From CAWJHE01 sp963842455 (lineage in GTDB: Bacteria; Chloroflexota; Anaerolineae; Anaerolineales; UBA4823): a stretch of 64,000 nucleotides of DNA. Shown here one piece after another: positions 56,738 to 64,000 of this stretch (position 1 is the stretch's first letter; each line of letters starts with the position of its first letter). Below the pieces are notes generated by a model, which was given only the letters and a program-made list of their open reading frames with translations, made no database searches and had not been told where the DNA came from. The stretch is from the NCBI GenBank assembly GCA_963842455.1, contig CAWJHE010000017.1, forward strand, positions 310,001 through 374,000, given 5' to 3'. Made by a program: the position numbers and the translations under genes.

Positions 56738-58609
56738 TTGAATTCAAACCATTCTACATTACCCAATCCACAAAAACACCCAACAACTACTCGCAAGAAC
56801 AACCGGGTACAAGAGTTTTGGGAGGCATTGCGCAATACACCAGAAGCGTTCCGCCTGGTATGGTCGGCCAGTCAACGCTCTGCTTTAGCAGGAATCAGCT
56901 TAACACTTATTGCAGCTGTCCTGCCGGCAAGCCAGGCATGGGCAGGCAAGTTGATCATCGATGCTATCGTAGATGCTACCAACCAAGGTTTGGAACCCAT
57001 CGCTGGACTGCGCTTTGTCGCCCCCTACCTGGCTTTGGAGTTAGCTCTTGTCCTGATCGGATCACTCACCAGCCAGATACGCAATCTTTTTGACCGGATA
57101 CTGCAATCCCAATTAACCAACCATGTTAACAGCCTGATCATTCGGAAAGCAATTAACCTGGATCTTCAGTTTTTCGAAAACCCGATCTTTTATGACACCT
57201 TACAAAATGCTCGCCGGCAAGCGGATGTCAGCGCCCTAAACATTGTAAATTCAACGCTACAAATGGTACAACAGGTCATAACTTTGATCTCCCTGGTCAT
57301 TTTGCTATTAAGGTTCAGCCCTTGGCTAGCAGTTATTGTGCTTTTGTCCGCCATTCCATCCTTTCTCTCCCAATCTCAATATGCCGAGCGTGCCTTTCGA
57401 GCTGTCACTCGTCGCGCCCCAGAAGCTCGCTTACTAAATTACCTGGAACAACTCCTGACAGGCAATGACACGGTTAAGGAGATTAAGCTTTTCGGATTAG
57501 GCGAGCCGCTTCTCAAACGTTATCAAACCCTGTTCACACAGTTCTACTTGGAAGACCGCGCCATCGCAGAGCGTCGCACCATGGCAGGCTTGGGCTGGGG
57601 GATGCTATCCAACCTGGTTTATTACGCCAGTTATGCCTGGATTGTTTTGCGTGCAGTCGCTGGACTGATTACCTTAGGTGATATGACCATGTTCCTGGCA
57701 ATTTTCAGACAAAGCCAGGGCTCTTTCCGATCCCTGCTAGATAGCTTAAATCGTCTCTATGAAAGCAACCTGTATTTAGATAACTTAATACAATTTCTGG
57801 AATTACAGCCTGCACTGGTTGCTCTGACCGATGGTCTTACCGCCCCCGAACCCCTTCGCCATGGCATCGAATTCAAGCATGTGTCGTTTTGTTACCCAGG
57901 CTCCGATGTCTTTGTTCTGCGTGACATCAATCTTCACATCCAGCCCGGTGAACGCATTGCCCTGGTAGGGCTTAATGGAGCTGGCAAAACAACCCTGATA
58001 AAACTCTTAACACGTCTCTATGATCCTTGTGAGGGGCAAATTCTCCTTGACGGGGTCGATTTACGCAAATATGACCTCACCAGCCTGCAGCAGCGATTTG
58101 GCGTGATATTCCAGGATTTTGTGCGTTACCAATTTACAGTTCGGGAGAATATTGGCTTTGGTCAAATAGATGCGCTCGACGATCTTGAACGCATCAAGGA
58201 AGCTGCAGACCGTGGGGGAGCTGAGCCGATTATCGAAGCCATGCCGGAAGGTTATGAAACCATTCTTGGCCGCCGTTGGGAAAGAGGTCAGGAGTTATCC
58301 GGCGGACAATGGCAAAAGATCGCCCTGGCCCGCGCCTTCATGCGCAAGGCTGAAGTCCTGGTTCTGGACGAGCCTACCTCCGCACTGGACGCAGAAGCAG
58401 AATATGAGGTTTTCCGGCGATTTGGGGAGCTCATGGAAGGCCGTATTGCGGTTCTGATTTCTCACCGCTTTTCTACCGTACGTATGGCAGACAGGATTGT
58501 GGTATTATCAGCAGGGAAAATTATCGAGATAGGCAGTCACCAGGAGTTAATTAATCTGGATGGCGCTTATGCTCGCCTGTTTAATCTACAAGCAGAAGGG
58601 TATCGTTAG
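56738..58609 (+). CDS. ABC exporter, fused permease and ATPase
   Basis: 623 residues from TTG 56738, with GGGAG 7 bases upstream; an in-frame GTG at 56663 has no ribosome site. Six membrane helices are predicted in residues ~50-330, with an ABC type-1 exporter fold. The ATPase has Walker A GLNGAGKTTLIK, signature LSGGQWQKIALARAF, Walker B VLVLDEPTSALD and a switch His in ISHRFSTVR. It works as a dimer to export a lipid, peptide or drug. The substrate is unknown. The Walker A starts at about residue 400. Confidence 0.9.
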   Translation: MNSNHSTLPNPQKHPTTTRKNNRVQEFWEALRNTPEAFRLVWSASQRSALAGISLTLIAAVLPASQAWAGKLIIDAIVDATNQGLEPIAGLRFVAPYLALELALVLIGSLTSQIRNLFDRILQSQLTNHVNSLIIRKAINLDLQFFENPIFYDTLQNARRQADVSALNIVNSTLQMVQQVITLISLVILLLRFSPWLAVIVLLSAIPSFLSQSQYAERAFRAVTRRAPEARLLNYLEQLLTGNDTVKEIKLFGLGEPLLKRYQTLFTQFYLEDRAIAERRTMAGLGWGMLSNLVYYASYAWIVLRAVAGLITLGDMTMFLAIFRQSQGSFRSLLDSLNRLYESNLYLDNLIQFLELQPALVALTDGLTAPEPLRHGIEFKHVSFCYPGSDVFVLRDINLHIQPGERIALVGLNGAGKTTLIKLLTRLYDPCEGQILLDGVDLRKYDLTSLQQRFGVIFQDFVRYQFTVRENIGFGQIDALDDLERIKEAADRGGAEPIIEAMPEGYETILGRRWERGQELSGGQWQKIALARAFMRKAEVLVLDEPTSALDAEAEYEVFRRFGELMEGRIAVLISHRFSTVRMADRIVVLSAGKIIEIGSHQELINLDGAYARLFNLQAEGYR

Positions 58610-58660
58610 ATAAGCAATAGTCACTAATCAGTAAACACATCTCGGGGTGGATATCTTAAA

Positions 58661-59851
58661 ATGTATTTTGATTTTCCAGCATTTATTCGCTATAACTTGC
58701 GCGCCTTCTTAAAAACCAAAGGACAGCATTACAGGCTTACACCTAAACGCTTTTTGGTAATGATCATTTGGTTAGTTCTCTACATACCGGCACAGTTGAT
58801 TAACCGCGTCTGTTTTCTCATGGATGAAGTTCTTTATCCTCAATACCGGAAACAGGCTATCGAAAAACCAATTTTTATTATCGGGAACCCGCGCAGTGGA
58901 ACCACTTTTTTGCATCGCTTGTTGTATAAAGACCATAAGCTCTTTACAGCTTTTACTGTGTGGGAGCTAATCCTGGCTCCCTCCATTTTCCAGCGTAAAT
59001 TTATTTGGGGAATTATCAGGCTAGCACGCCTGGCTGGTTACCCGTTAAGACGCAGTCTGGTTTGGATTAACCGAAAGATTAATAGCCACGAGCAAACCAA
59101 AGCGCATTCTATCAAGGTAGATGCAGCCGAAGAAGATGAGCATATCCTGATCCACAATTGGACGAGCGCCTCACTTTGGGCAATTTATCCATTCCGCGAT
59201 GAGTTAATCCCTTATTTCTATTTTGACCGGGATATCCCGAAACAAAAACAAGAAAAGGTGATGGATTTCTATAAAAAAATGGTCCAGAGGCATATATATG
59301 CTCATGGAGGAAAGCAAATTTTTCTCTCAAAGAACCCAGCTTTCACACCGAAAATTGCCGCTTTATCGCAGACATTTCCCGACGCCCGTTTCATCATCCC
59401 AGTCCGCAACCCGCTAGAAGCAATGCCATCCATGTTCGAATATATGTCCAGTGGCTGGCAGATCTTTTGCGATCCGCTGGAACCATATCCCAATAAAGAA
59501 GATTTTTTCGAAGTGATGCGATATTATTATTTATACCCAATCGAGTTCTTTAAAGACAAAGTACATCAATGTGAGTTTATCAAGTATGATGAACTGACAG
59601 AACAGCCCGACAGGATCGTTGAAAATTTATATGATTGGCTTGGCCTAAACTACACCAGTGAGTTTAAACAGGTAGTGACAAAAGAATCCCAATCCGCACG
59701 AAACTATCAAAGCCAGCATGAATATTCAATTGATAAAATGGGACTTTCTAAAGAGGAAATTCTAAAGGAATTTCAAGCAGTCTTTAGCCATTACGAATTT
59801 TCCAATCACATATTTGAACTGCCTGAAAAAAGGAGTTTTCGGAAGATGTAA
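58661..59851 (+). CDS. Sulfotransferase-family protein
   Basis: 396 residues. The 5'-phosphosulfate loop is IFIIGNPRSGTTFLHRLLY (about 65-83), and the 3'-phosphate region is FIIPVRNPLEAMPSMFEYM (about 245). An N-terminal hydrophobic segment (FLVMIIWLVLYIPAQLI) may hold it at the membrane. It would move sulfate from PAPS to an alcohol or sugar, perhaps a lipid or glycan head group. It lies 51 bases after the ABC exporter gene and may be co-expressed with it. Confidence 0.82.
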   Translation: MYFDFPAFIRYNLRAFLKTKGQHYRLTPKRFLVMIIWLVLYIPAQLINRVCFLMDEVLYPQYRKQAIEKPIFIIGNPRSGTTFLHRLLYKDHKLFTAFTVWELILAPSIFQRKFIWGIIRLARLAGYPLRRSLVWINRKINSHEQTKAHSIKVDAAEEDEHILIHNWTSASLWAIYPFRDELIPYFYFDRDIPKQKQEKVMDFYKKMVQRHIYAHGGKQIFLSKNPAFTPKIAALSQTFPDARFIIPVRNPLEAMPSMFEYMSSGWQIFCDPLEPYPNKEDFFEVMRYYYLYPIEFFKDKVHQCEFIKYDELTEQPDRIVENLYDWLGLNYTSEFKQVVTKESQSARNYQSQHEYSIDKMGLSKEEILKEFQAVFSHYEFSNHIFELPEKRSFRKM

Positions 59852-60149
59852 AAAGGTACAAGCCGGATTCTTTCACCCTGACGACCACTAAGAGCAGAGA
59901 GATTATCGAGATTGAAATCCCCTCTATCAATTTAAATTTTGATGCACTATACCAAAGAACAATAAACTGTATCAATCCCAGAGCTGATCAAGCATAGCCT
60001 CTGGACTTTCGTTCCAAGCATTGTTCGCCAGATCTATCAAGGGGCCATTTTTTGATAATTCATGGCATAATTAAATTGTCATCCAACCAAAATCTTCAAT
60101 CAAAAGAAGAAACCCTTTCCCAATTAATCTCAACCTCAAATAGGAACCC
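59852..60149. other. Gene-free stretch between the sulfotransferase and GNAT genes
   Basis: About 300 bases with no recognisable gene, terminator or RNA. Confidence 0.4.
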
Positions 60150-61133
60150 ATGAATGGTAATTTGAAAAAAAGGACAATATTATTATCGATCTCAGCTCGC
60201 TCCTATGAATCCGAACAAGATTTGATAGATATGCAATCCTTGTTAATGGAAGCGCGTTCGCAAACAGATGACTGGCGTTATGCACATGTTGGAGAATTAA
60301 TTTTTAACTTCTTCATGATTGCTAGCCACCTGGATCCCCATAAGCATATTCGCCTCTGGTACGACGCAGGCAAATTAGTCGGCTTTGCAATGTTAGGTGA
60401 AGACCCTTCTCTTGATTGGCAGGTATTGCCAGCCTATGAATGGTGCGGTATTGAAGATGAAGCCATTGACTGGGGAGAGAATCTGGTGGCTGAGCTTCGC
60501 AGAGAAGTGACTAAGGCATGGGGTGGGGCTATTGTTTCTGGTGCACGTCAAGACAACCATCAGAGATTTGCCTTCCTGGAGCAGCATGGGTTCCACCCTG
60601 GGGGTGAATTTTCCGAAGTGAATATGCTGCGCTCACTCGATGAACCAATCCCCGATTCCGTGATCCCGGCCGGGTATGAGATTCGCTCCATGTCTGGTGA
60701 GGATATTGCCAGGCGCGCAGAGATTCAGCATGAAGTCTGGCAGCCCTGGACGGTTGGAAATGTCAGTGAGAAGGACTATGCCTGTTTTATGCAGCTCCCT
60801 GGCTATCAACGTGATCTGGATATCATTGCATTAACGACAGACGGTGCGATTGCCTCTTATGTCAATTGCTGGATCGATCCTGTTAATAAAATTGGCGACT
60901 TTGGTCCTGTAGGCGCCAGCCCAGCCTACAGGCGTAAAGGGTTGACGCGTGCTGTCTTACAAGAAGGTTTGCGGCGCATGCAGGTTTATGGAATGAAGCG
61001 GGTATGCGTCTCGACCGGCATCTCAAATATTCCCGCCAAGAACCTGTATGAATCAATCGGTTTTAGGATCGTCAACCAGTATATCGAATTTCTCAAGAAG
61101 AACGATGCAGGAAAGGAGGATAAAATTGATTGA
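60150..61133 (+). CDS. Tandem-GNAT acetyltransferase
   Basis: 327 residues with two GNAT-like halves. The second is better preserved, with IGDFGPVGASPAYRRKGLTR as acetyl-CoA loop and VSTGISNIPAKNLYESIGF near the end. The first half (WRYAHVGELIFNFFMIASHL) lacks a clear loop. It overlaps the start of the Nei-like gene by 8 bases, so the two are translated together. The substrate is unknown. Confidence 0.82.
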   Translation: MNGNLKKRTILLSISARSYESEQDLIDMQSLLMEARSQTDDWRYAHVGELIFNFFMIASHLDPHKHIRLWYDAGKLVGFAMLGEDPSLDWQVLPAYEWCGIEDEAIDWGENLVAELRREVTKAWGGAIVSGARQDNHQRFAFLEQHGFHPGGEFSEVNMLRSLDEPIPDSVIPAGYEIRSMSGEDIARRAEIQHEVWQPWTVGNVSEKDYACFMQLPGYQRDLDIIALTTDGAIASYVNCWIDPVNKIGDFGPVGASPAYRRKGLTRAVLQEGLRRMQVYGMKRVCVSTGISNIPAKNLYESIGFRIVNQYIEFLKKNDAGKEDKID

Positions 61134-61954
61134 AATCCCTGAGGCCGCTGTGCTTGCCAAACAAATAAACCAGGCTGTGATGGGCAAGCGCATCCAACAT
61201 GTGGTTGCAGCCCATAGCCCGCACAAATTCGCCTGGTATGCTGGAGATCCAGTTGAATATCCAGGTATGCTAACAGGTAAAACCATCGGCAGGGCAACAA
61301 ACTGGGGCGGAATGGTAGAAATCCAGGTGGACAATCATAATCTACTCTTTGGAGATGGGGTAAATATTCGCTTCTTTAAGAATCCAGCAGATCTGCCAAC
61401 CAAACACCAATTATGGATCGAGTTGGATGATTCATCCTCCCTCATTGGAAGCGTCGCCATGTATGGAGGTTTATGGTGTTTCAAACACAATACCTTTGAC
61501 AATCCCTACTATTTAGTCGCCAAAGAAAAAACATCCCCCTTAACCAGTGATTTTGATGATGCCTATTTTTCCGGTTTATTCCTGCCTGAACTGGAGAAGT
61601 TATCTCTAAAAGCATTTCTCGCTACAGAGCAACGCATTCCAGGCTTGGGGAATGGGGTCCTGCAAGACATTCTTTACAACGCCAAGCTGCATCCCAAAAG
61701 AAAAATAGCCAGCTTGCAAACAAATGAGAGAGAAGAACTCTCTTTCCAGTATAAAAAATACACTCAAGCAAATGACCGAGCAAGGCGGCCGCGATACAGA
61801 GCAAGACTTGTTTGGAGAACACGGAGGCTACATAACCAAAGTGAGTAAAAACACGGTCGGCAAACCCTGCCCGCATTGCAATAGCCTGGTTGTGAAGGAA
61901 GCTTACATGGGCGGCAGCATATACTACTGCCCAGAATGCCAGAAAGTATCATGA
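61126..61954 (+). CDS. Fpg/Nei-family DNA glycosylase (endonuclease VIII-like), with an apparent frameshift
   Basis: The start is TTG 61126, with AAAGGAGGA 5 bases upstream. The N-terminus reads MIEIPEAAVLAKQ: Glu3 is present, but position 2, the catalytic Pro in classical Fpg/Nei, is Ile. The middle has the helix-two-turn-helix FLATEQRIPGLGNGVLQD. After NEREEL the frame breaks at a CT repeat (about 61740); skipping one base continues LSSIKNTLKQMTEQGGRDTE to the zinc finger CPHC...CPEC and a stop at 61952-61954. Repaired length is about 275 residues. It repairs oxidised bases or is an inactive relative. Confidence 0.85.
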
Positions 61955-62442
61955 CAAAAATCGACTCCCTTATACAAGATTTTTTAGCACAAAAGAGAAT
62001 CGCGGTGGTTGGAGTTTCGGATCAACGCGATACAGGTTGCAACCTGGGCTACCGCAAGTTCAAAGCCGAAGGTTATACAGTCAGCGCCGTAAACCCGCGC
62101 ATCAGCACATTCGAAGGTGATCCATGTTACCCGGATCTGCAATCGATCCCTGAGAAGCCGGAGGCTGTCTTTATCCTGGCTAACCCAAAAGTCACCGAAC
62201 AAATCGTCCAGCAGTGCATCGACCTGGGTATCCGACATGTATGGATGCATTGTATGATGGGCACCAGACCCGGTTTGGCGGCTGGGATGACCAGTGTTTC
62301 GCAGGAAGCGGTGCGCCTGTGTCGAGAAAACGGTATTGCGGTAATCCCTGGCGCATGCCCAAACCAATATCTCAAACCAGATGTTGGTCATGCAATGATG
62401 CGTGTAATTTTTCGCACCATCGGTTTTCATAAAGTTGAGTAG
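61951..62442 (+). CDS. CoA-binding domain protein (YccU-like)
   Basis: 163 residues from ATG 61951, which overlaps the glycosylase stop (ATGA); an in-frame ATG at 61936 is possible. The Rossmann-type CoA-binding fold is seen in RIAVVGVSDQRDTGCNLGYR, VSAVNPRISTFEGDPCYPDL and AVFILANPKVTEQIVQQCID. The Cys in GACPNQYL is conserved. Members bind CoA and their role is unclear. It is the last gene of the GNAT/Nei operon and converges with the Crp/Fnr gene, with 6 bases between stops. Confidence 0.87.
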   Translation: MTKIDSLIQDFLAQKRIAVVGVSDQRDTGCNLGYRKFKAEGYTVSAVNPRISTFEGDPCYPDLQSIPEKPEAVFILANPKVTEQIVQQCIDLGIRHVWMHCMMGTRPGLAAGMTSVSQEAVRLCRENGIAVIPGACPNQYLKPDVGHAMMRVIFRTIGFHKVE

Positions 62443-62448
62443 ATCAAT

Positions 62449-63135
62449 CTAGGATAATTTTGTCACTCCCCCAGCCACTTGTTCAAGCTTGTCAATGTCC
62501 TTGAACATAAACTCCATTCTCTTTACCTGAATGATGCCTTCATCTGCAAATCGGTGCAGAGTACGGCTGACCAATTCTTTGGTGGTACCAACTGACTCGG
62601 CCATTTCTTCCAGGGTCAATGTCCGTTGGATCGGTTTGCCGACCTCAGGGCGATAATGCTCGATCAGCTTACGCGCTAAACGACCTGCGACGGGCTGAAA
62701 CGCAAACCCATACATAATCTCCCGTACCTGGCGCATATAACCCATCAAAACACCACTAACATCCCACAAGGCTTCGGGGTAACGTGAAACGACCGGTTTA
62801 ATCATCTCTGCATCCCAAAGGTAAATGCTCGATCGTTCTTTTACTTCCAGAGATGCAGGCATCGGAAGATGATCAATTAATGAGTGCGCCCAAATCACAT
62901 CACAGGCATTAAGCCTGAAAACCATTTGGCGTCTGCCATCGGGTGATAGCATTGTCCATTCGACAGAACCACTGACAATGAAACCTGCTTTCGGCCAGAT
63001 ATCTTCTTGCCAGCATAGATAATGACCTTTCTCATAGATCCGAGGGCGAACTCGATCCAACAAACCAGATCGATCCTTTTCACTGATCTTAGAAAAAATC
63101 GGGGCATGCGAAAAACAATCTAGGATCTCAGACAT
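62449..63135 (-). CDS. Crp/Fnr-family transcriptional regulator
   Basis: 228 residues from ATG 63135 (AAGGAG upstream; a longer start at 63165 overlaps that site). The cyclic-nucleotide-like barrel has GHYLCWQEDIWPKAGFIVSG and MVFRLNACDVIWAH, and the C-terminal winged helix has RTLTLEEMAESVGTTKELVSR. No FNR-type N-terminal cysteine cluster is seen, so direct oxygen sensing by an iron-sulfur cluster is unlikely; the effector may be a nucleotide, NO/heme or another ligand. A palindrome between it and the divergent membrane gene is a likely binding site. Confidence 0.88.
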   Translation of the reverse strand: MSEILDCFSHAPIFSKISEKDRSGLLDRVRPRIYEKGHYLCWQEDIWPKAGFIVSGSVEWTMLSPDGRRQMVFRLNACDVIWAHSLIDHLPMPASLEVKERSSIYLWDAEMIKPVVSRYPEALWDVSGVLMGYMRQVREIMYGFAFQPVAGRLARKLIEHYRPEVGKPIQRTLTLEEMAESVGTTKELVSRTLHRFADEGIIQVKRMEFMFKDIDKLEQVAGGVTKLS

Positions 63136-63191
63136 AAGAGTCTCCTTCTTAAGGAGAATTTGCACTTTTATAAAGACAAACTTACTTACTG

Positions 63192-63212
63192 TGTGATATT
63201 TTGTTAATCACA
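63192..63212. promoter_or_regulatory. Palindrome between the Crp/Fnr gene and the divergent membrane gene
   Basis: TGTGAT at 63192-63197 and ATCACA at 63207-63212 form a perfect inverted repeat with a 9-base spacer. The arms resemble CRP half-sites (TGTGA/TCACA), but the spacer is wider than the standard one. It lies midway in the divergent region. Confidence 0.5.
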
Positions 63213-63262
63213 ACAATAACCAAATAAAACCCAAACTATTATAAACCACCAGGAGAAAAAAC

Positions 63263-64000
63263 ATGTTCAAAGAAACAACAAAATTGCACCGGATTCTATT
63301 AACCCTTGCAGCAATACTGGGCGGAATATATTTACTCACCCTCGCCCCAACACAGGCTATGCAGACCCTTAAAATTAGCCTGGACCAGGTTTTAGCTCGT
63401 TTAGTTCCACATGATGCAGATTTTTACCCGGCAGTTCCGATATTATCTGTCACCTTCTCAGCCTGGATTATTTCCTTTGTTTTGGCTGGTTCGTTTCTTC
63501 TAATCTTATCCAAAAAATTGTATCAAGGCGTTGAATGGGCTCGAGCCGCTGCTTTAGGCCTCTTTGCAATTCCTGCTGTGGCCGGTATGACCATGATGAT
63601 CCCCTGGTTTGTTTTGGTACTGGCAGAATATCCCGAAAAGGGAGTTCCCCCTCACACGATCACGGGGATGGCGCCAGCCATGCCGATTTTATTCATCGGT
63701 CTGATACTCTATTTCGTCATTCTATTGGCTGATACAGACAGCATCAAAAACAAGATCATAAAATTGGTCCCGTTCACGTTTTTAGGCATTGTTTCAGGTA
63801 TGGTCTTTATGAATGGACAGCATGGCGTGCGCTATTTTATCCACATTCCTGGCAATTTCACCACCGGCGCAGATGGCTTAATCACCGCCAACCCAACACC
63901 TCCACCCTTCACATCCAACCTGGCACACTTTATTACCAACCTGGATCACCTGGATTGGAGAACTTTCGATTTTGTTTCTGAGCAAGCAGTCTACAGCCCA
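63263..64000 (+). CDS. Membrane protein of unknown family (runs off the right edge)
   Basis: The frame is open from ATG 63263 (AGGAG upstream) to the window end, 246 residues so far. It has a hydrophobic N-terminus (ILLTLAAILGGIYLLTLA), then at least four more helices (ILSVTFSAWIISFVLAGSFL, AALGLFAIPAVAGMTMMIPW, MPILFIGLILYFVILLA, FTFLGIVSGMVFM). A hydrophilic, Pro/Thr-rich segment follows (GADGLITANPTPPPFTSN). I do not recognise the family. It is divergent from a Crp/Fnr regulator that may control it. Confidence 0.65.
   Translation, partial: MFKETTKLHRILLTLAAILGGIYLLTLAPTQAMQTLKISLDQVLARLVPHDADFYPAVPILSVTFSAWIISFVLAGSFLLILSKKLYQGVEWARAAALGLFAIPAVAGMTMMIPWFVLVLAEYPEKGVPPHTITGMAPAMPILFIGLILYFVILLADTDSIKNKIIKLVPFTFLGIVSGMVFMNGQHGVRYFIHIPGNFTTGADGLITANPTPPPFTSNLAHFITNLDHLDWRTFDFVSEQAVYSP

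Noticed and set aside
1..64000. CRISPR arrays, transposons, prophage, rRNA or tRNA
   Set aside because: I looked for regular repeats, transposase or integrase motifs and RNA arms by eye and found none; a weak or degenerate element could still be missed.

Overview
The window looks like chromosomal DNA of an anaerobic or facultative Chloroflexota bacterium, probably Anaerolineae-like. This is inferred from gene content, not from a marker gene. The clues are an archaeal-type early mevalonate block (HMG-CoA reductase, HMG-CoA synthase, thiolase-like protein, DUF35 protein), a fused E1 alpha-beta 2-oxoacid dehydrogenase, a split b6-type cytochrome b with a Rieske protein, HdrD-like iron-sulfur proteins, a corrinoid methyltransferase pair, and LexA with a GAAC-N4-GTTC box. 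I see no rRNA, tRNA, CRISPR array, transposase or phage gene.

Layout. 1-0.4 kb: end of an L,D-transpeptidase. 0.5-14.9 kb: an energy block with an HdrD-like membrane protein, fused E1, E2, a two-component pair, a cytochrome c/b fusion, a subunit-IV-like cytochrome b, Rieske protein, a second HdrD-like protein, an FrhB/ferredoxin protein and dihydrolipoamide dehydrogenase (E3). 15-16.8 kb: a CpaE/TadZ-like protein. 16.8-21.5 kb (minus strand): a glycan cluster of three glycosyltransferases, an FkbM methyltransferase and a hexapeptide acyltransferase. 21.6-22.5 kb: lexA with a near-ideal promoter holding an SOS box. 22.6-27.3 kb: an NAD-linked, cysteine-type formate dehydrogenase (NuoE-NuoF fusion, HoxU-like subunit, catalytic subunit). 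27.3-31.4 kb: cupin and HyuA/HyuB. 31.5-33.9 kb (minus): rRNA/tRNA methyltransferase and GAF histidine kinase. 34.1-38.3 kb: the mevalonate block.

38.5-49 kb is a looser accessory region. It holds an AT-rich reverse transcriptase resembling the AbiA abortive-infection type (YVDD plus a C-terminal HEPN-like R-x6-H motif), a membrane protein with HEGGH, an FG-GAP lipoprotein, a PadR/DUF2812 pair, DinB, DUF1801 and DUF3592 proteins, and a YefM/YoeB toxin-antitoxin pair with paired TGTACA operators. 49-64 kb returns to ordinary metabolism: LigB-type dioxygenase, aminotransferase, PanB, a methyl-pterin methyltransferase with its corrinoid protein beside a relic of an MttB-type methyltransferase, tandem-GNAT proteins, a DEAD-box helicase with a terminator-like leader hairpin, an ABC exporter, a sulfotransferase, a Nei-like glycosylase, a CoA-binding protein, a Crp/Fnr regulator and a divergent membrane protein cut by the window end.

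Seven otherwise well-conserved genes carry one single-base frameshift each (near 5213, 9185, 15133, 18325, 25800, 52597 and 61742). This pattern fits residual indel errors in the assembly better than seven independent gene deaths. The most interesting biology is the reverse transcriptase, the possible link between disulfide-reductase-like proteins, the lipoyl complex and a Rieske/cytochrome b complex, and the thiolase-like protein that appears to lack its catalytic cysteine.
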